The notes under the pieces are model-generated. The model saw only the letters and a program-made list of their open reading frames with translations. It was not told where the DNA came from and ran no database searches. A program made the position numbers and the translations under genes. From Bacteroidota bacterium (GTDB taxonomy: Bacteria > Bacteroidota > Ignavibacteria > Ignavibacteriales > Melioribacteraceae): a stretch of 64,000 bases of DNA. Positions 52,587 through 61,838 of this stretch are shown in pieces; position 1 is the stretch's first letter; each line of letters opens with the position of its first letter. The DNA lies in the NCBI GenBank assembly GCA_023397505.1, contig JAEWUC010000004.1:82405-146404 (forward strand), in the 5' to 3' direction.

Positions 52587-53087
52587 ATGAATATCAAAAC
52601 TATTGATGATATTACTCTTCGTGCAGCCGAAGAAAAAGATGTACCAACAATTTTTAACTTTATTAAAGCACTTGCCGAATATGAAAAACTTTCTAACGAA
52701 GTTTTTGCGACTGAAGAGCAGCTTAAAAAAACTTTGTTCGGCAAAGTAAAATTCGCTGAAGTTGTAATTGCAGATTATAAAAACCAGCCTGCCGGATTAA
52801 TGCTGTTTTTTCATAACTATTCTACTTTTCTCGGTAAACCCGGAATTTATTTGGAGGACCTTTTTGTAAAACCTGAATTGCGTGGAAAAGGAATCGGAAA
52901 AATATTATTGAGTTATCTCGGCAAACTTGCCGTTGAAAGAGATTGCGGAAGAATCGAATGGGCTGTGCTCGATTGGAATGAACCTTCGATACAATTTTAT
53001 AAAAACCTCGGCGCCGTTCCTATGGACGAATGGACTGTTTTCCGCGTAACGGGTGATAAAATAAATAAACTTGCAAATATGTTTTAA
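52587..53087 (+). CDS. GNAT family N-acetyltransferase
   Basis: The protein has 166 residues and the GNAT acetyl-CoA loop in FVKPELRGKGIGKILL. ITLRAAEEKDVPTIFNFIKALAEYEKL at the start and DWNEPSIQFYKNLGAVP near the end resemble diamine/spermidine and thialysine acetyltransferases. The start is the ATG at 52587 with a weak site. Substrate unproven. No operon partner. Confidence 0.9.
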   Translation: MNIKTIDDITLRAAEEKDVPTIFNFIKALAEYEKLSNEVFATEEQLKKTLFGKVKFAEVVIADYKNQPAGLMLFFHNYSTFLGKPGIYLEDLFVKPELRGKGIGKILLSYLGKLAVERDCGRIEWAVLDWNEPSIQFYKNLGAVPMDEWTVFRVTGDKINKLANMF

Positions 53088-53101
53088 CAACCCTCTTTTC
53101 G

Positions 53102-53200
53102 TTTCCTTGTTCTTATTGTTGCCCGCCTTGCCTCCGGCAACGCGAGGCAGGCTCTCATCCTTGATCTTGCTCTAAATTAAGGGCATGAGCGAGATCGAAA
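53102..53200. repeat. Intergenic repeat with two stem-loops (related copy near 8.6 kb)
   Basis: Two inverted repeats lie side by side: gccttgcctc (53125-53134) against gaggcaggc (53144-53152), and gatcttgctc (53163-53172) against gagcgagatc (53187-53196). The 12-mer caacgcgaggca recurs at 8610. The region has no gene and resembles a degenerate interspersed element. Confidence 0.55.
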
Positions 53201-53215
53201 GTACAATCATGTTCA

Positions 53216-54184
53216 GTGATAAAAAATATTTCATTCAATAAACTTATTTGTTTTTTCATCGATAGTATTGTATTTGACTACATCTTTTATCATAAACTGA
53301 AAACACAATTGACAAACGATAAAATAATTCCAAACTATCTAACAAGCATCCATGAGTTATACAAACTTCTTGGCGATGAGAACACAATCATAATCGATAC
53401 GCGCGAACCGGAAGATTATGTAATTGATCATATTCCCGGCGCTGTAAATGTTTATGATATTTTTACATACCTCTCTACAAAGGAAAACGGCGGTTACAAA
53501 GCAATGAGAAATCACTTTGCAAAAGTATTCGGCGAGATAGGAATTACGGAAAACAAACGCGTAATAATTTATGAAGACGCCATGGATAACGGTTACGGGA
53601 GATCATGCCGGGGTTATTTTATTCTAAATCATCTCGGTCATAAAAACGTAACTGTTCTGCACGGCGGGTATCAAGCATGGATAAATGAAAAAATGCCGGT
53701 TGTCAAAGAATTGCCGAAAATTATAAAAGAAAATTTTGTATTGAATGTAGATAACTCAATTATAATTTCGCATGAAGAGATGCTTGCCGCAATTAACGAT
53801 CCGGAAAAAATTATTCTTGATTGCCGCGATCATGCCGAATGGGTTGCAATAAGTTCATCGCCGTACGGGCCGGATTTTACACCGCGCAAAGGCAGAATAC
53901 CTAATGCTGTTTGGCTTGAGTGGTACAACGCTATGTTTTATAAAAATAATATCCCATGGTTTAAAGAACCCGAAGAATTGAAAAATGTTTTTGCAAGCGT
54001 TGGAATTAACGAAGACAGCAATGTTTATGTTTACTGTTTTAAAGGAGCTAGGACATCAAACACTTTTATGGCTTTGAAAATGGCAGGTATAAAAAACGTC
54101 CGCAATTATTTTGGTTCATGGAATGAATGGTCGCGAGATTTTTCTTTACCGATTGAAAAAGGTTATCCGAAATCGAAAAATTAG
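53216..54184 (+). CDS. sseA: Two-domain rhodanese-like sulfurtransferase
   Basis: The protein has up to 322 residues and two rhodanese domains. The N-terminal domain is inactive-like (IIDTREPEDYVIDHIPGAVNV, no Cys loop). The C-terminal has the catalytic Cys in YVYCFKGARTSNTF. The CxxGxRT type loop is closest to thiosulfate/3-mercaptopyruvate sulfurtransferases. The start is uncertain: GTG at 53216 has no site, and there is no early in-frame ATG; the conserved fold begins near residue 38. It would move sulfur to cyanide, thiols or protein targets. Confidence 0.85.
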   Translation: MIKNISFNKLICFFIDSIVFDYIFYHKLKTQLTNDKIIPNYLTSIHELYKLLGDENTIIIDTREPEDYVIDHIPGAVNVYDIFTYLSTKENGGYKAMRNHFAKVFGEIGITENKRVIIYEDAMDNGYGRSCRGYFILNHLGHKNVTVLHGGYQAWINEKMPVVKELPKIIKENFVLNVDNSIIISHEEMLAAINDPEKIILDCRDHAEWVAISSSPYGPDFTPRKGRIPNAVWLEWYNAMFYKNNIPWFKEPEELKNVFASVGINEDSNVYVYCFKGARTSNTFMALKMAGIKNVRNYFGSWNEWSRDFSLPIEKGYPKSKN

Positions 54185-54227
54185 ATGTATGATTAACAGA
54201 TAGAAACATCTAAAAATCTTATCGTAA

Positions 54228-54297
54228 TTAAAGATTTCCCGCTCCGACTCGTCGGAGACGAGGCGAGCTCTCCCGATAAATCGGGATCGAAATGACA
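54228..54297. repeat. Intergenic palindromic element
   Basis: Two perfect hairpins are packed together: ctccga-ctcg-tcggag (54242-54257) and tcccgat-aa-atcggga (54271-54286), ending in tcgaaatgac. Elements of this general form are dispersed between genes in related genomes, in my recollection. No coding capacity. Confidence 0.6.
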
Positions 54298-54399
54298 AAC
54301 GATATTTTTTTTGAGGTCTCTCTAGATAAGCATAAAAATACCTTCACTTGACATCATCACAAATTAATTGTACAGTTAGAATAAAATAATTGCATTCAC

Positions 54400-54789
54400 A
54401 TGTCAAAACAGAAAATTCAAATACTGAACAAAGATTTTACAATCCATCGTTTAAAGCCTGATGAAAATCTTCCGAAGGAATCTATACAAAGTAAGTATTC
54501 ATGGATTGGCAAAACGGAGGAAGAACTTTCCGTTGTGTGCGAATCGGGCATAAAATTGCCGAGTCAAAAATCAGACAGCAATTGGACTGCAATTAAAGTT
54601 GTTGGTCCATTTGCTTTTACGGAAGTTGGAATACTTGCGGACATATCCCGAATTCTTGCCGAAGCCGAGATTAGTATTTTTGCGTTATCTACTTTTGATA
54701 CCGACTATATTCTAATAAAAAAAGAAAGAATTGAAGATGCAGCCGCAGCCCTTCAAAAAGAAGGATATGTTATCGAAAGACAAGAATAA
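54400..54789 (+). CDS. ACT-domain protein (CASTOR-like/ACT_7)
   Basis: The protein has 129 residues. The second half has the ACT fold pattern VVGPFAFTEVGILADISRIL followed by ISIFALSTFDTDYILIK, as in small CASTOR/GATSL-related bacterial proteins. The family is thought to sense amino acids, but no partner enzyme is fused or adjacent. No Shine-Dalgarno sequence is evident at the ATG. Confidence 0.88.
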   Translation: MSKQKIQILNKDFTIHRLKPDENLPKESIQSKYSWIGKTEEELSVVCESGIKLPSQKSDSNWTAIKVVGPFAFTEVGILADISRILAEAEISIFALSTFDTDYILIKKERIEDAAAALQKEGYVIERQE

Positions 54790-54809
54790 TATTTTTTGCC
54801 AATTCTTCA

Positions 54810-54935
54810 CCCTACACTTCCGCTTTGACTTGGTACGACTCGTCGAATCGAGACGAGCATCGTCCTACATTCTAAAATCTACATTCTTCATTCATCACTC
54901 TTCACTCTAAAATCTGTGTCTCTCTTCACTCATTT
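54810..54935. repeat. Intergenic palindrome and short direct repeats
   Basis: An inverted repeat ctcgtc-gaatcga-gacgag (54839-54857) is followed by tracts of the type cactcttcactctaaaatct, which partly repeat within 60 bp. A related gagtgaagaacgtagag sequence lies at 31476. ggtacgactc (54832) recurs at 62633. Probably a decayed interspersed repeat. Confidence 0.5.
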
Positions 54936-54971
54936 TTTTATTATTTTTGGATTGAGTTTTTTAAGGGAAAA

Positions 54972-55658
54972 ATGAAACAGCAAAAAGCAGTAGTAGCAGT
55001 CAGCGGGGGAATGGATAGCTGCGTTACGGCCGCAATTGCAAATATGAATTACGATATAGCGATGGTTCATATAAATTACGGCCAGCGAACTCAAAAAAGA
55101 GAGTTGAAAGCATTTACCGATATCGCTAATCATTACAATGTTAATGAAAGATTGATAATTGATCTTTCGCATTTTTCTAAAATAGGCGGCTCATCTCTCA
55201 CTGATTCTAAAATTGAAGTAACAAAAGCCGATCTCGAAAACAAGGAAATACCAAGTTCATATGTTCCGTTCCGCAACGCGAATATTTTAAGCGCTTGCGT
55301 CAGCTGGGCTGAAGTTTTAAAAGCAAGTGCAGTTTTTATCGGCGCTGTTTACGAAGATGCAAGCGGTTACCCGGACTGCCGTCCGCAATTTTACGAAGCT
55401 TTCGAAAAGATGGTTGATATAGGAACGAAGCCCGAAACTAAAATTAAAATTGAAACTCCGATTATTAGTCTTTCCAAATCGGAAATTGTGCAAAAGGGAA
55501 TTGAACTTGGCGCGCCTTTACATTTAACTTGGTCTTGCTATCAAAGTGAAGATGAAGCGTGCGGCGTTTGCGATAGCTGCGCTTTCCGTCTGCGCGGTTT
55601 TCAGCAAGCCGGCTTCGATGACCCGATACCGTATAAAACAAAACCCGATTACAAATGA
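54972..55658 (+). CDS. queC: 7-cyano-7-deazaguanine synthase QueC
   Basis: The 228-residue enzyme converts carboxy-deazaguanine to preQ0 with ammonia and ATP, on the way to queuosine. The P-loop is VAVSGGMDSCVTAA; NYGQRTQKRE and SYVPFRNANILSACVSWAE follow. Zinc ligands are in TWSCYQSEDEACGVCDSC. AGGGAAAA precedes the ATG. queF is 189 bp downstream across a palindromic element; QueD and QueE are not in the window. Confidence 0.96.
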   Translation: MKQQKAVVAVSGGMDSCVTAAIANMNYDIAMVHINYGQRTQKRELKAFTDIANHYNVNERLIIDLSHFSKIGGSSLTDSKIEVTKADLENKEIPSSYVPFRNANILSACVSWAEVLKASAVFIGAVYEDASGYPDCRPQFYEAFEKMVDIGTKPETKIKIETPIISLSKSEIVQKGIELGAPLHLTWSCYQSEDEACGVCDSCAFRLRGFQQAGFDDPIPYKTKPDYK

Positions 55659-55709
55659 GTGTAGAACGAAGAGTAAAAATTTTAAGAAACTTGTGGATGA
55701 AATCTAAGG

Positions 55710-55782
55710 GAACGCAGATTTTTATGATGGTTAAGATAAAAAAAACTGTATAAATCATAAATAATCATAGTAATCTGTGTTC
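55710..55782. repeat. Long imperfect palindrome between queC and queF
   Basis: The left arm starts gaacgcagatttttatgatg and the reverse complement of the right arm starts gaacacagattactatgatt. The arms are about 28 bp with few mismatches and a loop of about 16 bases. It would form a long RNA hairpin after queC. The sequence is that of an interspersed element. Confidence 0.7.
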
Positions 55783-55847
55783 TATTCATTTAGGAAAATT
55801 AATTCACAAAATTGGTTATTTTTGTTATACTTAATAAAAAATAAAAC

Positions 55848-56219
55848 ATGACCAATAAAACTAAAATACTAGAAACATTTCCAAACCCGAACCCCGGCAG
55901 GGACTACACGATAATACATTACGCGCCGGAGTTTACTTCGCTGTGCCCTAAAACCGGTCAGCCGGATTACGCGACTATAATACTTGAATATATTCCTGAT
56001 AAAATTTGCGTTGAGTTAAAAAGCTACAAGTTTTATTTGCAGTCCTACCGCAACGACGGAATTTTCTTTGAAGCGGTAACAAATAAAATTTTAGACGACC
56101 TCTATAAAAAAATGAGTCCCCGCTATATAAAAGTTACGGCAAAGTTTAATACGCGCGGCGGGATATCATCCGACATCGTTGTAGAAGAAAGAAAACAGCG
56201 CCGCAAAAAGTACATCTGA
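55848..56219 (+). CDS. queF: NADPH-dependent preQ0 reductase QueF
   Basis: A 123-residue unimodular QueF. The active-site Cys is in FTSLCPKTGQPDYATI, and the E-S-K-S-like motif is VELKSYKFYLQSYRN, with FFE after it supplying the distal Glu. It reduces preQ0 to preQ1 and so acts right after QueC. At 123 residues it is on the short side, but all motifs are present. The start has no clear Shine-Dalgarno sequence. Confidence 0.94.
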   Translation: MTNKTKILETFPNPNPGRDYTIIHYAPEFTSLCPKTGQPDYATIILEYIPDKICVELKSYKFYLQSYRNDGIFFEAVTNKILDDLYKKMSPRYIKVTAKFNTRGGISSDIVVEERKQRRKKYI

Positions 56220-56270
56220 CACACTTCCCAAATTTTCCTAAACAAACAAATTATCAGCAATAACCGGCAT

Positions 56271-56294
56271 TAATACTTGTACATCATTAAGTAT
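56271..56294. promoter_or_regulatory. Inverted repeat upstream of tyrosine phenol-lyase
   Basis: Arms aatactt / aagtatt are separated by 10 bases, about 100 bp before the tpl ATG. It could be an operator or simply AT-rich chance; I see no leader peptide with Tyr/Trp codons of TnaC type. Confidence 0.25.
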
Positions 56295-56391
56295 TGACAG
56301 CAGTTATATAGTTTGTTTATTCTTTTTGATTTATTAGTTTGTATTTGTTAACGATATAAATAAACCAATTCAACATTAACAAAGGTGAATT

Positions 56392-57780
56392 ATGGCTAAG
56401 AAAAATTTAAAACACAGTTGGGCGGAACCGTTCAAAATAAAAATGGTTGAGCCGATAAAAATGACAGACCGCAAACAGCGCGAAAAATATGCGAAGGAAG
56501 CTGGCTACAATACATTCCTTCTAAAATCCGAAGACGTTTATATTGATTTGTTAACCGACAGCGGTACAAACGCAATGAGCGATTATCAATGGGCGGGCTT
56601 AATGATGGGTGATGAAGCCTACGCGGGCAGCAAAAACTTTTACACTTTATGGGATAACGTAAAAAAATATTACGGCATGCCTTACTTTGTGCCTACGCAT
56701 CAAGGCCGCGCTGCTGAACATATGATTTCCAAAATCATGATCAAACCCGGCGATTACGTTCCGGGCAACATGTATTTTACAACAACGCGCGTTCACCAGG
56801 AATTGGCGGGTGCTACTTTCGTTGATGTAATTATCGATGAAGCACACAGCGCACAAAACCGTCATCCGTTTAAAGGCAATATCGATCCGCAAAAACTTAT
56901 TGATCTAATTAATAAAGTCGGCGCAAAAAAAATTGCTTATGTAAGTATGGCCGGTCCGGTAAATATGGCCGGTGGTCAGCCGTTCTCAATGGCAAACTTG
57001 AAAGAGATTTCAGCCATCACAAATAAATATGGAATTAAGCTTTGGTTTGATGCAACGCGCGCAACAGAGAACGCGTACTTTATTAAAGTCCGCGAAAAAG
57101 GTTATGAGAAAAAATCTATTGAGCAGATTTTAAAAGAAATGTGTTCGTACTTCGACGGCTTGTGGGTAAGCGCTAAAAAAGATTTGCTTGTAAACATCGG
57201 CGGATTTCTTGCAACACGTAATAAAAAAGTTTACGAAGAAGCACGCAACATGGTTGTTATTTATGAAGGACTTCATACATACGGCGGTTTAGCCGGGCGC
57301 GATATGGAAGCGATGGCGCGCGGTATTGAGGAAATGGTAAAGATAGAAAATATCAGTTACAGAATCGGTCAAATTGAGTATTGCGGAAAACAACTTGAGA
57401 AATACAGCGTTCCGCTTGTTTATCCATTCGGAGGACACGCGATATTTCTTGACGCAAAAAAATTCTTACCTCATTTAAAACAAGATGTTTATCCGGCGCA
57501 GTCGCTTGCCTCTGAACTTTATATTGACAGCGGCGTGCGTGGCATGGAGCGCGGTGTTGTTTCATCCGGGCGAGATCCCAAAACAGGAAAAAATAGATAT
57601 CCAAAACTCGAACTTGTGCGTTTAACTTTTCCGCGCCGTGTTTACACCCAATCTCATATTGACGTCGCTGTGGAATCAATTGCACAGGTTTACGAAGACA
57701 GGAAAAAAATAAAAGGTCTTAAAATGGTTTACGAACCTAAATATTTGAGATTTTTCCAGGCAAAATTTGTTAAATTGTAA
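56392..57780 (+). CDS. tpl: Tyrosine phenol-lyase
   Basis: The protein has 462 residues and splits L-tyrosine into phenol, pyruvate and ammonia with PLP. It aligns by eye along its whole length with known tyrosine phenol-lyases (TDSGTNAMSDYQWAG, MYFTTTRVHQE, SAKKDLLVNIGG with the PLP Lys). The tryptophanase alternative is less likely: the substrate Arg of tyrosine phenol-lyase is present in MERGVVSSG (Arg387), where tryptophanase has a hydrophobic residue, and the C-terminal Phe pair is kept in LRFFQAKF. AAGGTGAATT precedes the ATG. No transporter is adjacent. Confidence 0.88.
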   Translation: MAKKNLKHSWAEPFKIKMVEPIKMTDRKQREKYAKEAGYNTFLLKSEDVYIDLLTDSGTNAMSDYQWAGLMMGDEAYAGSKNFYTLWDNVKKYYGMPYFVPTHQGRAAEHMISKIMIKPGDYVPGNMYFTTTRVHQELAGATFVDVIIDEAHSAQNRHPFKGNIDPQKLIDLINKVGAKKIAYVSMAGPVNMAGGQPFSMANLKEISAITNKYGIKLWFDATRATENAYFIKVREKGYEKKSIEQILKEMCSYFDGLWVSAKKDLLVNIGGFLATRNKKVYEEARNMVVIYEGLHTYGGLAGRDMEAMARGIEEMVKIENISYRIGQIEYCGKQLEKYSVPLVYPFGGHAIFLDAKKFLPHLKQDVYPAQSLASELYIDSGVRGMERGVVSSGRDPKTGKNRYPKLELVRLTFPRRVYTQSHIDVAVESIAQVYEDRKKIKGLKMVYEPKYLRFFQAKFVKL

Positions 57781-57833
57781 ACCAAATTATTACATTAGTA
57801 TTAGTTTTTAAGACTACTCAATAAATCGGTGTG

Positions 57834-57858
57834 TAGGGGCGAGATTACATCGCCCCTA
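57834..57858. repeat. Intergenic palindrome upstream of the GlnD-like gene
   Basis: A 9-bp perfect inverted repeat (taggggcga / tcgccccta) with a 7-base loop. It shares the tagggg/ccccta ends of the palindrome at 46370. A GTG within it is in frame with the next gene but is not a plausible start. Confidence 0.65.
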
Positions 57859-57870
57859 TTAATATATAAT

Positions 57871-60432
57871 ATGATAGAAGAAGCCCTTAAACTCAAAGAA
57901 AAATTTTTTGAAGATCGCGATCAATTATTCAACGATTCCGAACTTCTGAAAGACCCTTTTAAATTCAGCATGCGTTGGAGTATTCTTGTTGAAGAATACA
58001 TTCGAAGTGCTTTAAAAGAAATGAAATTGAATTGTGCCGTCGCTTCGGTTGGAAGTTTCGCGCGCCGCGAACTTTCTCCTTATTCCGATATTGATATTAT
58101 GTTCATATTCGATAAAGTTGACGGCGGTAATCAACTGATAAAAGATTGTGTTACAATTTTGTGGGATTCAGGGATTGAAGTTTCACACACTGTCCGCGAT
58201 TATTCCGATATAAAAAAATTTTTGAAAGAAGACCTTCACGCATTTACTCAATTTTTTGAAACACGTCTTATAATCGGCAACGATAAAACTTATCATGAAT
58301 GGAACAGCAAAGTTTTGGGTTCTTTAAATGATAATTACAAACGCATGTTGATATATGAATATTTTGAAGATTTAAGAATGCGTTATCAAAAGTATGGCGA
58401 TTCTGCAAAAGTTTTGGAGCCAAATGTAAAATTCACCGCAGGCGGACTCCGCGATCTTCAGGTAATTGAATGGATTTATTGTTTGAAACACGGACTGATT
58501 CTTAACAGCCAATATGAAATAACTCAAACGGAATCATTCCTTGAAATATTAAAGCAGAAAAAAATTATCGTTCCCCGCGCAGTTAACCGCTTATTCGAAA
58601 GTTATAAAACGTTATTAAGCACAAGAAATTATCTTCATATTGTTTCGGGTCATAAAAATGATCGGCTAGAATTTGCCGACCAAGAAAAAATTGCAAAGTT
58701 AATTGGTTTTGGTTCGGGCAACTGGCAGCTTTTTATGCGCCGGTATTTTGAGGCGTCAAACATTATCAAAAGATTTACACGTACAATGATGAAACGCTTC
58801 GAAGAAGAAATCTCCAAACCGATTTCAGATTATTTATCAATTCGACTCGATGATGATTTTACGATCAAAGGAAATGTTATTTATCTCACTACGAAAATAG
58901 AATTAACAATGTCGGTTATACTTCGCGCATTTTATTACCGCGGTTTACATGATGGGAGATTCGATGAAAATTTGCGCGGCGAGATGATTGAAGCTGTAAT
59001 TGATAATGAAGAAAGTCAAAACCTCGAACCGTCTTCTTCAGTATTCTTTAGAGAGATTTTAAAACTTCCTAAAAATGTAGGCAAAACATTAAATGTTATG
59101 AACGAACTCGGCGTGCTTGGTACATTTTTACCCGAGTTTAGGGACTTGATCGGTTTCTTCCAGCCGGGAGTTTATCATTGTTACACAGCAGATGAACATA
59201 CTTTAATTGCACTGAATAATTTGGAAAGTCTTGCCGAAGAAACAACCTTTCTTGGCAAATTATTCCAGGTGCTTAAACAAAAAGATATTTTATACCTCGC
59301 CATTTTGTTTCATGATATCGCAAAACCAATCAGTGTTTCCGGGCATGAAATTATCGGCGCTGAAATTGCAAATTCAATTATGGAACGGCTTGGTTTCAGC
59401 CAGAATGAAATTCAATCTGCACAGTTTCTTGTTCGTCATCATTTAACTATGGAGCAGGTAGCGTTCAGAAGAAATCTTAACGACGCATCAACTTTAAATG
59501 CTTTTGCAAATTTATTTCCAAATTCCGAACTACTCGATCTTCTTTATCTTGTGACTTATGCCGACTTGTCTGCGGTTTCGCCGGTTGTGTGGACGCAATG
59601 GAAAAGCGAACTTCTTTACGAGCTCTACTTCAAAACAAAACGCATGATTGATGAAAGAATTACAGGACAGGATTTATTGCTTTCGAGCATGGAAGAGATA
59701 ATGAAAACTTCCGAATTGTACGATGACGAAGCCGTTAAAGATCATATAGAGTTGATGGACGACCTTGGTTATTTGCAGTATTTTTCACCCGAAGAAATAA
59801 ATCAGCACATCGAAGAAATTGAAAAAGGTTCGCCCATTTCCGTTTTCTTTAAAGAAGATACGAGTTTTACATCCATTACAATCATTACAAGAGATTCCGA
59901 TGCGTTACTTTCGCGTTTGTGCGGCGCCATAGCTATTAACGATTTGAATATTCACGATGCTAAAATTTTTACACGTAAAGACGGAATTGTAATAGACAGC
60001 TTTAATGTAACAGATTTTAGAACAGGTGAAATTGTTGACAAAACACGTTATGAAAAAATTGAAAAGCATCTTGGTATGACGATTAAAAATGAATTGCAGA
60101 TTTCTAAAGAGTTCAGCAAAGTAAAATCAAAATGGTGGCGGCTCGAAAGCAAACTTTTTAAAAGAAAGGGAAAAGTTAAGATTGTATTTGAAAAACATGA
60201 CAAGTACACAATAATTGATGTTTATTCGCCGGACCGTTTAGGATTGCTTTATCAAATAACTAAGAAGATGAATGTACTCGGTCTCTCCATTTACTTTGCA
60301 AAAATTAATACTAAAGCCGATGATATTGTGGATTCATTCTATATCCTTGACCGCTATAAAAAGAAAGTCTCGCCAAATGAATACGAACTTATAACTCACG
60401 AACTAACCCTTACAATAGAAGAAATGTTATAG
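57871..60432 (+). CDS. glnD: GlnD-like [protein-PII] uridylyltransferase/uridylyl-removing enzyme
   Basis: The 853-residue protein starts at the ATG at 57871. It has the GlnD order: nucleotidyltransferase (ASVGSFARRELSPYSDIDIMF, about 60-80), the GlnD helical domain (TAGGLRDLQVIEW), an HD domain (YTADEHTLIALNNL and ILFHDIAKP), then two ACT domains (about 670 and 780). GlnD reads glutamine through ACT and adds or removes UMP on PII. No PII gene is nearby. An HD motif with paired His/Asp suggests the removing activity is kept. Confidence 0.9.
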   Translation: MIEEALKLKEKFFEDRDQLFNDSELLKDPFKFSMRWSILVEEYIRSALKEMKLNCAVASVGSFARRELSPYSDIDIMFIFDKVDGGNQLIKDCVTILWDSGIEVSHTVRDYSDIKKFLKEDLHAFTQFFETRLIIGNDKTYHEWNSKVLGSLNDNYKRMLIYEYFEDLRMRYQKYGDSAKVLEPNVKFTAGGLRDLQVIEWIYCLKHGLILNSQYEITQTESFLEILKQKKIIVPRAVNRLFESYKTLLSTRNYLHIVSGHKNDRLEFADQEKIAKLIGFGSGNWQLFMRRYFEASNIIKRFTRTMMKRFEEEISKPISDYLSIRLDDDFTIKGNVIYLTTKIELTMSVILRAFYYRGLHDGRFDENLRGEMIEAVIDNEESQNLEPSSSVFFREILKLPKNVGKTLNVMNELGVLGTFLPEFRDLIGFFQPGVYHCYTADEHTLIALNNLESLAEETTFLGKLFQVLKQKDILYLAILFHDIAKPISVSGHEIIGAEIANSIMERLGFSQNEIQSAQFLVRHHLTMEQVAFRRNLNDASTLNAFANLFPNSELLDLLYLVTYADLSAVSPVVWTQWKSELLYELYFKTKRMIDERITGQDLLLSSMEEIMKTSELYDDEAVKDHIELMDDLGYLQYFSPEEINQHIEEIEKGSPISVFFKEDTSFTSITIITRDSDALLSRLCGAIAINDLNIHDAKIFTRKDGIVIDSFNVTDFRTGEIVDKTRYEKIEKHLGMTIKNELQISKEFSKVKSKWWRLESKLFKRKGKVKIVFEKHDKYTIIDVYSPDRLGLLYQITKKMNVLGLSIYFAKINTKADDIVDSFYILDRYKKKVSPNEYELITHELTLTIEEML

Positions 60433-60537
60433 TTTTTTCTCGATGCGGAATAAAAACTTCCAACTTTCAAAAGATAAGTTTAGTTTTGGATTGTAATTTT
60501 TCTATTGTATAGTGCACTTAACAAAAGAGGTAACAAA

Positions 60538-61365
60538 TTGAATTTTATGAACAGAACAAACCCAATCGGCTTCTTTGATTCGGGTATTGGCGGATTAACA
60601 GTAGTAAAATCGGTATCGCAATTGATGCCGAACGAAAACATTGTATATTTCGGCGATACGGCGCGTGTTCCTTACGGATCGAAGTCTAATGAAACAGTTG
60701 TTGAGTATTCTATTCAAGCTGCAAATTTTTTGTTAAGAAAAAATATTAAACTGTTAATCGTGGCATGCAACACTGCTTCTTCAGTTGCCCTTAAAGAACT
60801 CAGAAAATTTTTAACAATTCCAGTTATCGGCATGATTGAGCCGGGCGCTAAGATGGCTATCCATGAATCAAAAAATAAAATTATCGGTGTTATCGGTACA
60901 CGGGCAACAATAAACAATAAAGCATATTCCACAGAACTAAAAAAGCTTAATCCGAAAGTTAAAGTTTATGAGAAAGCATGCCCCATGTTTGTGCCTCTTG
61001 CCGAAGAAGGATGGATTGATCATAAGGCAACTGAAATTGCGGCAAAGGAATATCTTATTGAATTAAAAGAGAAAAACATTGATAGCTTAATTCTTGGGTG
61101 TACACATTACCCGATATTGATGCCGGTAATACAAAAAGTTGTTGGTAAAAGTGTGAAACTGATTGATTCAGGTTCGCCGGCGGCTAAAATTGTGGAAGAA
61201 TATTTAAACGGCAGGGGATTGAGAAATCAATCGGTGCATCACGGGCAAAGCGAATTTTACGTTAGCGATGTTCCGACAACTTTTCGTGAAGTCGCGGAAA
61301 GATTTCTTGGCAGGAAGTTAACGCATCTTCATAAAGTTGAATTGGAAGAACTTACAAACGAGTGA
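60538..61365 (+). CDS. murI: Glutamate racemase
   Basis: A 275-residue enzyme making D-glutamate for peptidoglycan. The substrate motif GFFDSGIGGLTVVKS and both catalytic cysteines are present (VACNTASSVAL and LGCTHYPIL), plus IEPGA. The TTG at 60538 has AGAGG at an ideal 7 nt; the ATG at 60547 lies 16 nt from it and is the alternative. The coding frame does not extend credibly upstream. Confidence 0.95.
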   Translation: MNFMNRTNPIGFFDSGIGGLTVVKSVSQLMPNENIVYFGDTARVPYGSKSNETVVEYSIQAANFLLRKNIKLLIVACNTASSVALKELRKFLTIPVIGMIEPGAKMAIHESKNKIIGVIGTRATINNKAYSTELKKLNPKVKVYEKACPMFVPLAEEGWIDHKATEIAAKEYLIELKEKNIDSLILGCTHYPILMPVIQKVVGKSVKLIDSGSPAAKIVEEYLNGRGLRNQSVHHGQSEFYVSDVPTTFREVAERFLGRKLTHLHKVELEELTNE

Positions 61366-61369
61366 TTCG

Positions 61370-61838
61370 GGATACTTGATGCTGGATTCTTGATTTAAGA
61401 ATGTTTGTGAAATATGAATTATAAAGACTTGGAGATTTGGAAACTTGCGCGTGAAATAGTAATTGAAATACACAAAGTGAGTTTGAATGAGTTGCCCAAG
61501 TTTGAAATGTACGAACTAGGAAGTCAGATTAGAAGATCAAGCAAATCTGTAAAATCAAATATTGTTGAAGGATATGGAAGGAGATTTTATAAACAAGAAT
61601 TTATTCATCATTTAATAATTGCGCTTGCTTCGAATGATGAAACGCTAGATCATCTTGAAACATTGTTTGAAACAAAATCTTTGTTGGATGAAGAGTTATA
61701 TAAAAATATTCATACAAAAAATAAACACACTAGGGAAAAAACTAAATTTATTTATTCAGTCAGTGCAAGAGGAACACAAAAGCCCTCGTTGATGTTTTAT
61801 CTAGAATCCAGTATCCAGCATCTAATAATCAAGCATCC
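61370..61838. mobile_element. Four-helix-bundle (IVS-like) element with imperfect inverted-repeat ends
   Basis: The left end holds gatacttgatgctggattct, and the right end, read on the other strand, holds ggatgcttgattattagatg followed by ctggatactggattc. The shared words (ttgat, gatgctggat, ggattct) form imperfect inverted repeats around the four-helix-bundle gene. Proteins of this family are encoded by intervening sequences in some 23S rRNA genes, which fold on complementary ends. The right end covers the last codons of the NUDIX gene. Mobility is inferred; I see no target duplication. Confidence 0.5.

Noticed and set aside
54790..54971. preQ1 riboswitch upstream of queC
   Set aside because: No pseudoknot-like aptamer could be made out; the spacer is filled with palindromic and direct repeats.
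56392..57780. Call as tryptophanase
   Set aside because: The MERG arginine and RFF C-terminus fit tyrosine phenol-lyase; no TnaC-like leader precedes it.
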